Shown here piece after piece: positions 51,592 through 59,983 of a DNA stretch of 64,000 nt; position 1 is the stretch's first letter, and each line of letters starts with the position of its first letter. The notes beneath the pieces are model-generated. The model saw only the letters and a list, made by a program, of their open reading frames with translations. It had not been told where the DNA came from and made no database searches. The stretch is taken from positions 1,364,001 to 1,428,000 of the forward strand of contig NZ_CP029343.1 in assembly GCF_003143515.1 (NCBI RefSeq), read 5' to 3'. The stretch is from Massilia oculi (GTDB taxonomy: Bacteria > Pseudomonadota > Gammaproteobacteria > Burkholderiales > Burkholderiaceae_D). The translations under genes were made by a program, and so were the position numbers.

Positions 51592-51612
51592 GCCTCACGT
51601 CTGAATCAGCTA

Positions 51613-51637
51613 TGTCTGCTTAGGGTCAATAGCGGAC
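51613..51637. repeat. Stem-loop repeat, copy 7
   Basis: TGTCTGCTTAGGGTCAATAG then CGGAC. The left arm has one change. Confidence 0.55.
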
Positions 51638-51790
51638 TCTCGCGCACTCAACGCGCTGTCCAAACTGTGGCAGACTTTATTGTTGCAAGCGAACGATGCA
51701 AGACCGTTCGCCAGGTTATTGTGGCAACCATTATTTGCAAGAACAACATGCCAGAATCGGCCCGCCTCATAGGGGGCTTGTGGCACCTTT

Positions 51791-51931
51791 ATGGTTAGTC
51801 CACAGAACGTCCCTTCGTCCGTGATCGAGCGCGTCCTGCGGAGTCCGGATGCGTGCCGCCTGCTGACGCCGGAACAGCAGGTATCCGCGGCGATCCTGCC
51901 GCTGCCGCGCAACGGCCGGTTTCCGGATTGA
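51791..51931 (+). CDS. Very short ORF, doubtful
   Basis: 46 residues, MVSPQNVPSSVIERVLRSPD then LLTPEQQVSAAILPL. GC rises sharply inside it, back to the chromosomal level. It may be a small protein or the edge of a decayed gene. No convincing ribosome binding site. Confidence 0.25.
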   Translation: MVSPQNVPSSVIERVLRSPDACRLLTPEQQVSAAILPLPRNGRFPD

Positions 51932-51941
51932 GCGGAGCCCC

Positions 51942-53147
51942 TCAGCGCACCGGCACCGGCGCCAAGGTGCGCAGGCGCAGCGCGATCAGCAGGCCGATGC
52001 CGAGGATCGCACCCAGCAGCGCCACCACTCCGGGCCAGGCCCAGTGCTCGTATACATAGCCGGTGAACCACCCCACCACGCTCGAGCCGAGATAGTAAAA
52101 GAACAGGTAGATGCCCGAGGCCAGCGCCTGCGGCGGCTGGGCGCGCCGTCCGACCCAGCTGCTGGCTACCGAATGGGCGGCGAAGAAGCCGAACGTTGCC
52201 AGGCCCACGCCCAGCACCACTGCGACCACCGAATCGACCAGGGTCACCAGCAGGCCGGCGATCATCACTCCCATCAGCAGCCACAGCACGTTGCGCCGGC
52301 CCAGGCGGTCGGCCAGCTTGCCGGCCCACATCGAGCTATAGACGCCCAGCAGGTAGAGCAGCGACAGCAGGCCGACCGCGCTCTGGCGCAGCCCGAACGG
52401 CGGCGCCAGCAGGCGGTAGCCGATATAGTTGTACAGGCTGACGAACGCCCCCATCAGCAGGAACGGCAGCGCGAACAGCCACGGCAGGCCGGGGTCGCGC
52501 AAATGGATGCGCAGGCCGTCGACGAAGCCGCGGCCGCGCGCCGGCAGCGCGCCGCCATGGCGCGATGGCGGCAGGCTGCGCGAGAATTCCCAGGCGGCGT
52601 ACAGCCCGGCCGCGCCGAGCAGGCCGACCGCCACGCGCCAGGACGCGACATCGCTGATGAAGGCCGAGATCACCCGCCCGCTCATGCCGCCGAAGGCGCT
52701 GCCGCTGATGTACATGCCCATCGACAGGCCGAGCGAGGTCGGCTCGATCTCGTCGCTCAGGTAGGCCATGGCCACGGCCGGCAAGCCGCCCAGCATCAGG
52801 CCCATCAGGCCGCGCACGGCGACCAGCTGCGTGTAGCTGGCGGCGAAGGCGCAGGCCAGGGTCAGCACCGCGCCGCTGATCATCGAGGCCACCATCACCG
52901 TCTTGCGGCCGAAGCGCTCGGCCACGCTGGAAGAACCCAGCAGCGCCAGCGCCAGGGTGGCGGTGGACACCGACAGCACCAGGCTGCTCTGGGCCGGCGA
53001 CAGCCGGAAGTCATGGCCCAGCAGCGGCATCAGCGGCTGGACGCAGTACAGCAGGGCGAAGATGGAAAAACCCCCGAACGCCATCGCGCGGTTGATGCGC
53101 CGGAAGGCCTGGCTGCCGGCGGCGATGCGTGCGCCGGGGGTGCTCAT
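51942..53147 (-). CDS. MFS transporter, YnfM-like
   Basis: 401 residues, twelve hydrophobic segments. The N-terminus FGGFSIFALLYCVQPLMPLLGHDFRLSPAQSSLVLS, the loop SVAERFGRKTVMVASMI and LGLSMGMYISGSAFGGMSGRVI are typical of the YnfM/arabinose-efflux group. Proton-driven exporter of the inner membrane; substrate unknown. It begins 10 bases after the stop of the upstream gene on the same strand, so it may be the last member of the J-domain operon. Confidence 0.9.
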   Translation of the reverse strand: MSTPGARIAAGSQAFRRINRAMAFGGFSIFALLYCVQPLMPLLGHDFRLSPAQSSLVLSVSTATLALALLGSSSVAERFGRKTVMVASMISGAVLTLACAFAASYTQLVAVRGLMGLMLGGLPAVAMAYLSDEIEPTSLGLSMGMYISGSAFGGMSGRVISAFISDVASWRVAVGLLGAAGLYAAWEFSRSLPPSRHGGALPARGRGFVDGLRIHLRDPGLPWLFALPFLLMGAFVSLYNYIGYRLLAPPFGLRQSAVGLLSLLYLLGVYSSMWAGKLADRLGRRNVLWLLMGVMIAGLLVTLVDSVVAVVLGVGLATFGFFAAHSVASSWVGRRAQPPQALASGIYLFFYYLGSSVVGWFTGYVYEHWAWPGVVALLGAILGIGLLIALRLRTLAPVPVR

Positions 53148-53157
53148 GCAGGCGTGC

Positions 53158-54036
53158 TCAAGGATATTCCGGATCCACTTCGGAGCCGGCGTAGTTCTCC
53201 AGCTCGGTCATCAGCTGGGCGATCGTGGCTTTCGTGCCGATCTGCTCCAGCACCGTGCAATGCTTGCGGTAGATGTCGATGCGCTCGGCGACGACGGCCT
53301 GGTGGGCCGGCGGGATGCGCGCCAGGAACTCGGCCCAGCCCTGCTCGAAGTCCGGCTGGTGCTTGCGCACCGCCTTCACGAAGCGCTCGAACTCGCTCTG
53401 GCCGGTGCGCGCCGTGATGCGCGCGCCGCCCTCGACGGCAAAGATGATGGCCAGCGCGATCACGCCCTCCGAGTTCAGGTCCGGATCCTTGACCGGGCCC
53501 TCGTAGTGGTTCTTGCGCAGCCACTCGGCGGCCTTGACGGTCGCCTGGACCTGCTGGCGCTGCTGGACCTGGCCCAGGAAGCGCTCGTAGCCCGACCACG
53601 ATTCGCCCGGATCGGCGGTGCAGATGTCGACGAACAGCTCCTTCAGGCGCCGCTGGGCGTACACCGGATCGTTGTCGTACTCGCTCACCAGGCTGTCCTC
53701 GGGCAGCGCGGCCAGCTCGCGGATCATGCGGAAGCCCGCCTGGAAGGCGTGTTCGGCGCCCTCCCCCACCAGGATGTCGAGCGCGTCCAGGTCGCCCTCG
53801 TCGGCGCTCTCGATCAGGTATTCGAGTCCCAGGGACACGCCGCCCACGGTCAGCAGCAGCGCGCGCGCGATGCCTTCGGCGGTGCGGTCGTTGGTGAACT
53901 TCTCGGCCACCATGGCGGTGATCCCGGACAGCTCGTCGGCCAGGATCGCCGCTTCGTCCGGCGTGGCTTCGCCCGGCAGCAGCCTGATCGCGCGGATCAG
54001 GCGCGGCGGTTGTTCGATGACGATGGCTGGCAACAT
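53158..54036 (-). CDS. Unrecognised helical protein of the J-domain cluster
   Basis: 292 residues from the ATG at 54036 (MLPAIVIEQPPRLIRAIRLL). A GTG at 54057 overlapping the previous stop (GTGA) would add seven residues. The frame continuing to 54405 is a shadow of the preceding gene. All-helical with acidic patches; SADEGDLDALDILVGEGAEHAF, LKELFVDICTADPGESW, and a C-terminal segment on KHCTVLEQIGTKATIAQL. No signal peptide, membrane span or catalytic motif is seen. Family unknown. Confidence 0.75.
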   Translation of the reverse strand: MLPAIVIEQPPRLIRAIRLLPGEATPDEAAILADELSGITAMVAEKFTNDRTAEGIARALLLTVGGVSLGLEYLIESADEGDLDALDILVGEGAEHAFQAGFRMIRELAALPEDSLVSEYDNDPVYAQRRLKELFVDICTADPGESWSGYERFLGQVQQRQQVQATVKAAEWLRKNHYEGPVKDPDLNSEGVIALAIIFAVEGGARITARTGQSEFERFVKAVRKHQPDFEQGWAEFLARIPPAHQAVVAERIDIYRKHCTVLEQIGTKATIAQLMTELENYAGSEVDPEYP

Positions 54037-54053
54037 AGGAACAGCGGCTCCCG

Positions 54054-54848
54054 TCACGAGAAGATGTCCGTGCCCATGCTGCGGCGCGGGCTGCGGCGCG
54101 GCATGCTGCGCACCGACGGCACCTGCTTGCGCAGGCGCAGCAGGAGGTCGCGGGTCGAGCGCTGCATGAATTCGGACTCTTCGTCCGGATCGTCGGGCAG
54201 CTCGATCTCGGCCATCTCGGCGCTGTGGCGGAATTCGGGGAACAGCTCGAGCAGCGAACGCTCCCAGCCGTCTTCGGTGGCCTTGGCCAGGTCGACCGCC
54301 AGCGGCACGATGTCGCTGTCGGCGCTGGTCTGGCCGCTGACGTAGCGGCCTTTCGACAGGATCTCGCCCGCCACCTCCAGGATTTCCTTCGGCGCCAGCG
54401 ACCACAGAATGGCGAACACGGTCGCGCCATGGTCGGTGCTCGACGCCGCTTCGAGCAGCTCGTTGCGGCGCTCTTCGTCGTCCTGGGCGTAGACCACGCC
54501 GTGCACGTGGTTGAACAGGTTCTCGGCGATGCGCTCGGGATCGTCCTCGATCAGGTTGTCGGGCCAGGTGGCGGCGATGAAGGCCAGGCTGTCGGCCCAG
54601 GCCTTGGGCGGCACCAGCATGGTGGCAAGCGAGGTCTTGGCGCCGTCGAAGCCCGACAGGTGCAGGGCAGTGACTTGCGGCGGCAGCTCGGTCAGGACCT
54701 GGGCCACGGCGTAGTCGCCGTGCTCGTCGGCGGCCTTGGAGAACACCTCTTCGGCGTGCTCCAGCGAGCCGGCCAGCACCAGTTCACCGACCTGGCTGAC
54801 CAGGGCCGGCAGGTTGGACGCATTTTTATCCATGGTGTCATCGCTCAT
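54054..54848 (-). CDS. Unrecognised acidic protein of the J-domain cluster
   Basis: 264 residues from the ATG at 54848 (AAGGAG upstream; 11 bases inside the preceding gene). Sequence: LVSQVGELVLAGSLEHAEEVFSKAADEHG, LTELPPQVTALHLSGFDGAKTSLATMLVPPK, ILWSLAPKEILEVAGEIL, then a C-terminus rich in Arg/Ser ending SMGTDIFS. Mostly helical and strongly acidic in the middle (ELPDDPDEESEF). No known domain. Overlaps on both sides argue for coordinated translation. Confidence 0.75.
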   Translation of the reverse strand: MSDDTMDKNASNLPALVSQVGELVLAGSLEHAEEVFSKAADEHGDYAVAQVLTELPPQVTALHLSGFDGAKTSLATMLVPPKAWADSLAFIAATWPDNLIEDDPERIAENLFNHVHGVVYAQDDEERRNELLEAASSTDHGATVFAILWSLAPKEILEVAGEILSKGRYVSGQTSADSDIVPLAVDLAKATEDGWERSLLELFPEFRHSAEMAEIELPDDPDEESEFMQRSTRDLLLRLRKQVPSVRSMPRRSPRRSMGTDIFS

Positions 54849-55350
54849 CGCGCTCTCCTTCATCGAACAGCTGGGTGAAGTCGTCGGTGGCCGGGCCGTC
54901 TTCCTCGTCGCCATCGTCGCCATCGTCGTCGCGGCCCAGCTGCTCGAGCGACTGGTCCTCGTCGTCCCAGCGGTTCTGGTTCTTGAACAGGAACGCGGTG
55001 ATGATGGCCTGGCGCGCCAGTTCCGGGTAGTTGGCGGTCATGCCCTCGTACATGGCGCGGCCGTCGTCGCCGCTGCACTCCGCCATGGCGAACACGCGCG
55101 CAGGGTCGCCGTCGGCGTAGTCGGCCGCTTCGCGCATCAGGCCCTTCGGATCCAGGAAGCGGATCTTGTCGACCAGGGCGAACGCCATCATGTTGACGTC
55201 GTCGATGCCGCCGCCGTCGGCGTATTCGGACACCAGCGCGCCGACCATCATGTCGTAGTTCTTGCGGTTGGGCGGGTCGCCCAGGGTGCCCTCGATCTGG
55301 CCTTCCAGCTCACGCGACTGGAAGGAGAATTCGGGATGTACGTTCTTCAT
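54838..55350 (-). CDS. Unrecognised acidic protein of the J-domain cluster
   Basis: 170 residues. N-terminal FSFQSRELEGQIEGTLGDPPNRKNYDMMVG, then FALVDKIRFLDPKGLMREAADYADGD and an acidic tail (RDDDGDDGDEEDGPATDDF) ending ERDER. The tail could contact basic partners. Cytoplasmic, no motif recognised. It lies 62 bases after the J-domain gene and overlaps the next gene by 11 bases. Confidence 0.75.
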   Translation of the reverse strand: MKNVHPEFSFQSRELEGQIEGTLGDPPNRKNYDMMVGALVSEYADGGGIDDVNMMAFALVDKIRFLDPKGLMREAADYADGDPARVFAMAECSGDDGRAMYEGMTANYPELARQAIITAFLFKNQNRWDDEDQSLEQLGRDDDGDDGDEEDGPATDDFTQLFDEGERDER

Positions 55351-55412
55351 GTTCTATCCTGTTGATGGGACGCGGCGGCTCCGGCCGCATCCAGTGTTGC
55401 CGTAGTGCCGGG

Positions 55413-55706
55413 TCAGTTCGCCGGCAGGTTCACGCCATTGAGCGCGAACAGCGAGCGCCACAGCTCGAAAGCCTCGGCCTCGGCGTCCAGCACGATGCGG
55501 TGGTTCACGCTCTGGTTGTATTCCTCGCGTTTGGCGCGGTCCGAGAGGATCTCGTAGGCCTTGGTGACGGCCTTGAAACGCGCTTCCGCGCCGGGCGCAC
55601 TGTTGCGGTCCGGGTGGTAGCGCATGGCCAGCGAGCGGTAGACTTTCTTGATCTCGTCGTCGCTGGCGTTCGGCGCGACGCCGAGGATCGCATATAAATT
55701 TTCCAA
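55413..55706 (-). CDS. Short J-domain (DnaJ-like) protein
   Basis: 97 residues from a TTG at 55706, chosen because GGGAGAG stands six bases upstream. The TTG at 55724 has no such signal. Residues 1-65 are a complete J-domain: [30 protein letters not shown] then the HPD motif (HPDRN) and [21 protein letters not shown]. No zinc-finger or C-terminal DnaJ domain follows; instead a short tail [19 protein letters not shown]. It should stimulate a DnaK-type ATPase and recruit it to a partner. First gene of the cluster. Confidence 0.85.
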   Translation of the reverse strand: MENLYAILGVAPNASDDEIKKVYRSLAMRYHPDRNSAPGAEARFKAVTKAYEILSDRAKREEYNQSVNHRIVLDAEAEAFELWRSLFALNGVNLPAN

Positions 55707-55883
55707 CAGAAACTCTCCCGGCAACTATCTTAAATTACGGTAAACAGAGATTATCCTATAGAAAACGCCGGCCGTGGCGCGAGCCCTGGCGTCCAGCGCG
55801 CAACATGGGCAACGTCACGGGCAACCTCAGCCGCCTCCGGGTACGGTAAAATGCCCCCCAACTTACCCTTCCAGAACTATTTC

Positions 55884-57638
55884 ATGAGCAACGACAAGAA
55901 TACCCCGGCGTCGGGCAATGCACCGTCGTCGAACTTCGTCCGTGCGATCGTCGAATCCGACCTGGCCGCTGGCACCCACCAGCGCGATGGCCTGCCGCCG
56001 GTCATCACCCGCTTTCCGCCGGAGCCGAACGGCTACCTGCACATCGGCCATGCCAAATCGATCTGCCTGAACTTCGGCCTGGCGCGCGACTACGCGGGCC
56101 TGTGCCACCTGCGCTTCGACGACACCAATCCCGAGAAGGAAGACCAGGAATACGTCGACACCATCATGGACAGCGTCAAGTGGCTCGGCTTCTCGTGGGA
56201 ACGCGATGGCCAGGAACACCTGTACTACGCCAGCGACTATTTCGAGCAGCTGTACAAGATGGCCGAGTACCTGATCGAGAAGGGCTACGCCTACGTCGAC
56301 AGCCAGAGCGCCGAGGACATGGCGAAGAACCGCGGCAACTTCGGCACGCCCGGCACCAACTCGCCGTTCCGCGACCGCCCGGCCGCGGAATCGCTGCAGC
56401 TGTTCCGCGACATGCGGGCCGGCAAGTACAAGGACGGCGAGCACATCCTGCGCGCCAAGATGAGCGAGGATGCGATGGCGTCCCCGGTCATGACCAACCG
56501 CGACCCGGCCCTGTACCGCATCCGCCATGCGCACCACCACCGCACGGGCGACGCCTGGTGCATCTACCCGATGTACGACTATACGCACCCGATCTCGGAT
56601 GCGATCGAGAACATCACGCACTCGCTGTGCACCCTGGAATTCCAGGACCATCGACCGTTCTACGACTGGCTGGTCGAGACCCTGGCCGAAGGCGGCTTCT
56701 TCAAGAAGCCGGTGCCGCGCCAGTACGAGTTCGCACGGCTGAACCTGACGTACGTTGTCACCTCCAAGCGCAAACTCCGCGCGCTGGTCGACGACGGCAC
56801 CGTGACCGGCTGGGACGACCCGCGCATGCCCACCATCGTCGGCCTGCGCCGCCGCGGCTACACGCCGGAATCGATCCAGCTGTTCTGCGAGCGCATCGGC
56901 GTCTCGAAGGCCGACGGCTGGATCGACATGGGCACGCTGGAAGGCGCGCTGCGCGACGACCTGGATCCGAAGGCGCCGCGCGCCATCGCCGTGCTGCGTC
57001 CCTTGAAGCTGATCGTCGATAACTTCCCGGAAGGCGAGTCGGTGGAATGCTCGTCGCCGGTCCATCCGCACCATCCGGAACTGGGCAAGCGCACCTTCCC
57101 GTTCACGCGCGAGCTGTGGATCGAGCAGGAAGACTTCATGGAAACCCCGACCAAGGGTTACTTCCGCTTCACCCCACCGGTGGGCGACCAGCCGGGCAGC
57201 CGCGTGCGCCTGAAGTACGGCTATGTGGTCGAGTGCACCGGCTACGACAAGGATGCCGACGGTAACGTGACCGCCGTGCACGTGAAGTACTTCGAGGATT
57301 CGAAGTCGGGCACGCCGGGCGCCGACAACTACAAGGTCAAGGGCAATATCACCTGGGTCAGCGCGGCGGGCGCCCTCGAAGCCGAGGTGCGCCTGTACGA
57401 CCGCCTGTTCCTCGATCCGCAGCCCGACGCCGGCGGCAAGGACTTCAAGTCGGTGCTCAATCCGAACGCCCTGGAGACCGTGACCGCCTACCTCGAGCCG
57501 GGCATGAAGGATGCGGTGGCCGACCAGCGCTTCCAGTTCGAGCGCCATGGTTATTTCGTCGCCGACCGCGTCGACTCCAAGCCGGGCAAGCCGGTGTTCA
57601 ACCGCGTGACGACGCTGAAGGATAGCTGGGGCAAGTAA
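55884..57638 (+). CDS. glnS: Glutaminyl-tRNA synthetase
   Basis: 584 residues from the ATG at 55884. Class I signatures: RFPPEPNGYLHIGHAKSICLNFGLARDY (HIGH motif), LCHLRFDDTNPEKE, the KMSKS-type VTSKRKLRALV, and the C-terminal anticodon-binding beta-barrels (LWIEQEDFMETP). It charges tRNA-Gln directly. The region before contains a TAAAAT -10-like box at 55847-55852. A terminator follows. Confidence 0.99.
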   Translation: MSNDKNTPASGNAPSSNFVRAIVESDLAAGTHQRDGLPPVITRFPPEPNGYLHIGHAKSICLNFGLARDYAGLCHLRFDDTNPEKEDQEYVDTIMDSVKWLGFSWERDGQEHLYYASDYFEQLYKMAEYLIEKGYAYVDSQSAEDMAKNRGNFGTPGTNSPFRDRPAAESLQLFRDMRAGKYKDGEHILRAKMSEDAMASPVMTNRDPALYRIRHAHHHRTGDAWCIYPMYDYTHPISDAIENITHSLCTLEFQDHRPFYDWLVETLAEGGFFKKPVPRQYEFARLNLTYVVTSKRKLRALVDDGTVTGWDDPRMPTIVGLRRRGYTPESIQLFCERIGVSKADGWIDMGTLEGALRDDLDPKAPRAIAVLRPLKLIVDNFPEGESVECSSPVHPHHPELGKRTFPFTRELWIEQEDFMETPTKGYFRFTPPVGDQPGSRVRLKYGYVVECTGYDKDADGNVTAVHVKYFEDSKSGTPGADNYKVKGNITWVSAAGALEAEVRLYDRLFLDPQPDAGGKDFKSVLNPNALETVTAYLEPGMKDAVADQRFQFERHGYFVADRVDSKPGKPVFNRVTTLKDSWGK

Positions 57639-57664
57639 GCTTCCAGTCTGTTGCCGTTCCGAAG

Positions 57665-57700
57665 AATCCCGCCCCGGCATTGCCGCGGCGGGATTTTTTT
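57665..57700 (+). terminator. Rho-independent terminator of glnS
   Basis: AATCCCGCC / GGCGGGATT stem with a 13-base GC loop and a T-run, 26 bases after the stop. Confidence 0.9.
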
Positions 57701-57841
57701 CTTGCCGGGCCTGCTCCAGCAAGGTGGCTTCGAGCTGCATCATTCGTGCGCGCCGTCGTCGCCTGATCCTCCTCACGCCACGCCGCGGATCGCGCCGCGA
57801 TCATGGAAGTCCCGACATGCACCCACCCAAGCGGAGGCGAT

Positions 57842-59878
57842 ATGCACGTAAGTTTCCACACCGTCCTGTCTTGTCTACTATGCCTGCTCGCACCCGGGTT
57901 GATCGGCGCCGCGTCCGCCCAGGGCGCGCCCGGCCAGGTCGACGGCAAGAAGCCGCACCATCCCGCGCCCGCCAAGACCACCTACCGCGTCATCAACCTC
58001 GCCGCAGGCGAAGTCATCTCGGCCTCGATCAATGCCAGCGGCCAGGTCGCCTATTCGCTGACGACCGATATCTTCAACGAGCCCATCAACGCCTATTTCT
58101 ACAATGGCGTCAGCTCGCAGAACATCGGCAGCCTTACCGGTCCCGGCAATTTTGCCCGCGCCACCGGGCTCACCAGTTCCGGCCAGGTGGTCGGGGTCTC
58201 CCTCAATGCCGCCGACGACATCCGCACCTTCACCTGGAACGCCGCGGACGGCATGACCGACATCGGCACCCTGCCCGGGGCCGACGAAGCCCTCGAGCCG
58301 GTCATCAACAACAAGGGCGTGATCACGGCCATCGCCCACAACACCGCCACCAGCTTCAACCGCGCCTTCCGCTGGAGCGCCCTGGGTGGCATCACCGACC
58401 TCGGCGTACTGGCGCCGGGACCGGCCGAGTCGTCGTATGCCCGCGCGATCAACGACGCAGGCATCATCGTCGGCGACTCCTGGGCCTTCGGCAGCGACTA
58501 CCATGCCTTTCTCTGGACCTTCGGCACCGGCATGATCGACATCCACACCAATGCCAGCAACGACTCGACCCCGGTCGGCATCAGCGCCATCGGCCATGTG
58601 GCCGGCAACTACCACGTCGACGGCGAGCTCTGGCGCGGCTACGTCTGGACCTTCGGCAGCGGCATGGTGGACCTCGCCCCGCCCGCCGTGCGCACCGAGG
58701 CCTTCGGCATGACTTCCGGCGGACGCATCACCGGCCAGATCGGCGACCCTTTCATCGGTTCGCGCGCCATGACCTGGACCCAGGGTGGCGGCCTGGTCGA
58801 CCTGGGCACGCTCGGCGGCGCCATCTCGTCCGGGCGCGGCGCCAACAACAAGGGGCAAGTGGTCGGCGGCGCCCAGACCGGCGCCGGCCCGGTCCATGCC
58901 TATGTCTGGACCGCCAGGGAAGGCATGGTCGACCTGAACACGCGCCTGAAGCACGCACCGCCCGGCATCGTGCTCGAAAGCGCGCTGGGTATCGCCGACA
59001 ACGGCTACATCGTCGCCGTGGGCAATACCGGCCTGGTGCTGCTCAAGCCCGTGAGCAAGTCGCCCTGCGGCTGCCCGCATAGCGTGGGCCCGGTCATGGC
59101 GAGCGGGATGGTGGCGGTGGGCGCGCCGCTGACGGCGTCGGTCGGCGTCGCCGGCGACCGTCCGGCCGCGCGCTATGGCATCACCTGGCACTGGGGCGAC
59201 GGCAATGCCACGCGGACGGCGAGCACGCCGGCCGCGAGCGGCGCCGCCAGCGCCGGCGCTACCCACAGCTATACCCGTCCCGGCATCTATACGGTGACGG
59301 CGAAGGTCGTCGACGGCAACGGCGCCAGCGTGGACGTCAGCCGCCAGATCGTCGCCTACCAGCCGGGCAAGGGGATGGCGGCCGGCGCCGGCGCCTTCAT
59401 CTCGCCGCTGGCGGCCAGCAAGGGGCCCCTTCGCCATACGGGCAAGGCGAGCTTCAGCTTCATCGCGCCGGCGGTCGATGCCCAGCCGGCAAGCACGGCG
59501 GCGTTCCCGCAAGCGACGCCGGGCGCGCTGCACTTCGATGCCGGCGACCTCGATTTCGTGAGCAAGGACGTCAGGCGGGTCGCAACGCAGGGCGCCCAGG
59601 GCCGGTTCGAAGGCAGCGGCGCCCTCAATGGTGAAGGAGGCTACCGGTTCACGCTGGCCGCGACCGCATCGCATGCCGCCGGCGGCGAACCGGGCCGTAT
59701 CACGCTCAGGATCTGGCATCTCGACCGGGCCACGGGCAAGAAAGTGGTCGCCTACGATAACAGTGAGGCCGGCGACGGGCCCACCCGCGCGGCACTGGCC
59801 GGCGCGACCGGCCGCGACGCTGGCTCTTTGGGCGGCGCCGGCAGCGCCCTGTCCGAAGGCAGCATCGCCTTGCACTAG
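57842..59878 (+). CDS. Secreted protein with HAF-type repeats and a PKD domain
   Basis: 678 residues from the ATG at 57842 (GGAGG six bases upstream). Signal peptide residues 1-26 (LLCLLAPGLIGAASA). Residues about 45-400 are HAF-like repeats: each holds INDAG/INNKG, then an F/VW segment with a G[MG]xDLG pattern (GGITDLGVLAPG, GGLVDLGTLGG). A PKD domain follows at about 425-510 (WHWGDGN ... YTRPGIYTVTAKVVDGNG). The C-terminal part is the conserved segment often found after PKD in secreted proteins (GEGGYRFTLAA, RITLRIWHLD). Function unknown; likely a cell-surface or secreted beta-rich scaffold. A short inverted repeat (59877-59907) follows the stop. Confidence 0.82.
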   Translation: MHVSFHTVLSCLLCLLAPGLIGAASAQGAPGQVDGKKPHHPAPAKTTYRVINLAAGEVISASINASGQVAYSLTTDIFNEPINAYFYNGVSSQNIGSLTGPGNFARATGLTSSGQVVGVSLNAADDIRTFTWNAADGMTDIGTLPGADEALEPVINNKGVITAIAHNTATSFNRAFRWSALGGITDLGVLAPGPAESSYARAINDAGIIVGDSWAFGSDYHAFLWTFGTGMIDIHTNASNDSTPVGISAIGHVAGNYHVDGELWRGYVWTFGSGMVDLAPPAVRTEAFGMTSGGRITGQIGDPFIGSRAMTWTQGGGLVDLGTLGGAISSGRGANNKGQVVGGAQTGAGPVHAYVWTAREGMVDLNTRLKHAPPGIVLESALGIADNGYIVAVGNTGLVLLKPVSKSPCGCPHSVGPVMASGMVAVGAPLTASVGVAGDRPAARYGITWHWGDGNATRTASTPAASGAASAGATHSYTRPGIYTVTAKVVDGNGASVDVSRQIVAYQPGKGMAAGAGAFISPLAASKGPLRHTGKASFSFIAPAVDAQPASTAAFPQATPGALHFDAGDLDFVSKDVRRVATQGAQGRFEGSGALNGEGGYRFTLAATASHAAGGEPGRITLRIWHLDRATGKKVVAYDNSEAGDGPTRAALAGATGRDAGSLGGAGSALSEGSIALH

Positions 59879-59907
59879 CGTCACGAAGCATGGGCAAAGG
59901 TGACGCT
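59877..59907 (+). repeat. 8-bp inverted repeat after the HAF/PKD gene
   Basis: AGCGTCAC and GTGACGCT are inverted with a 15-base spacer. No T-run; possibly a weak terminator. Confidence 0.4.
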
Positions 59908-59983
59908 CATCGCGCCGCCCTTGTAACAAGGAGGTCATGCAAGAATGCAATCATGCCGGCCATCCTTCCGACCGGAGACTTGC

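Larger units (their letters stand above)
51592..51941. other. End of the accessory stretch
   Basis: Holds repeat copy 7 (51613-51637) and a 46-codon ORF at 51791-51931. Otherwise nothing recognised. Confidence 0.45.
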
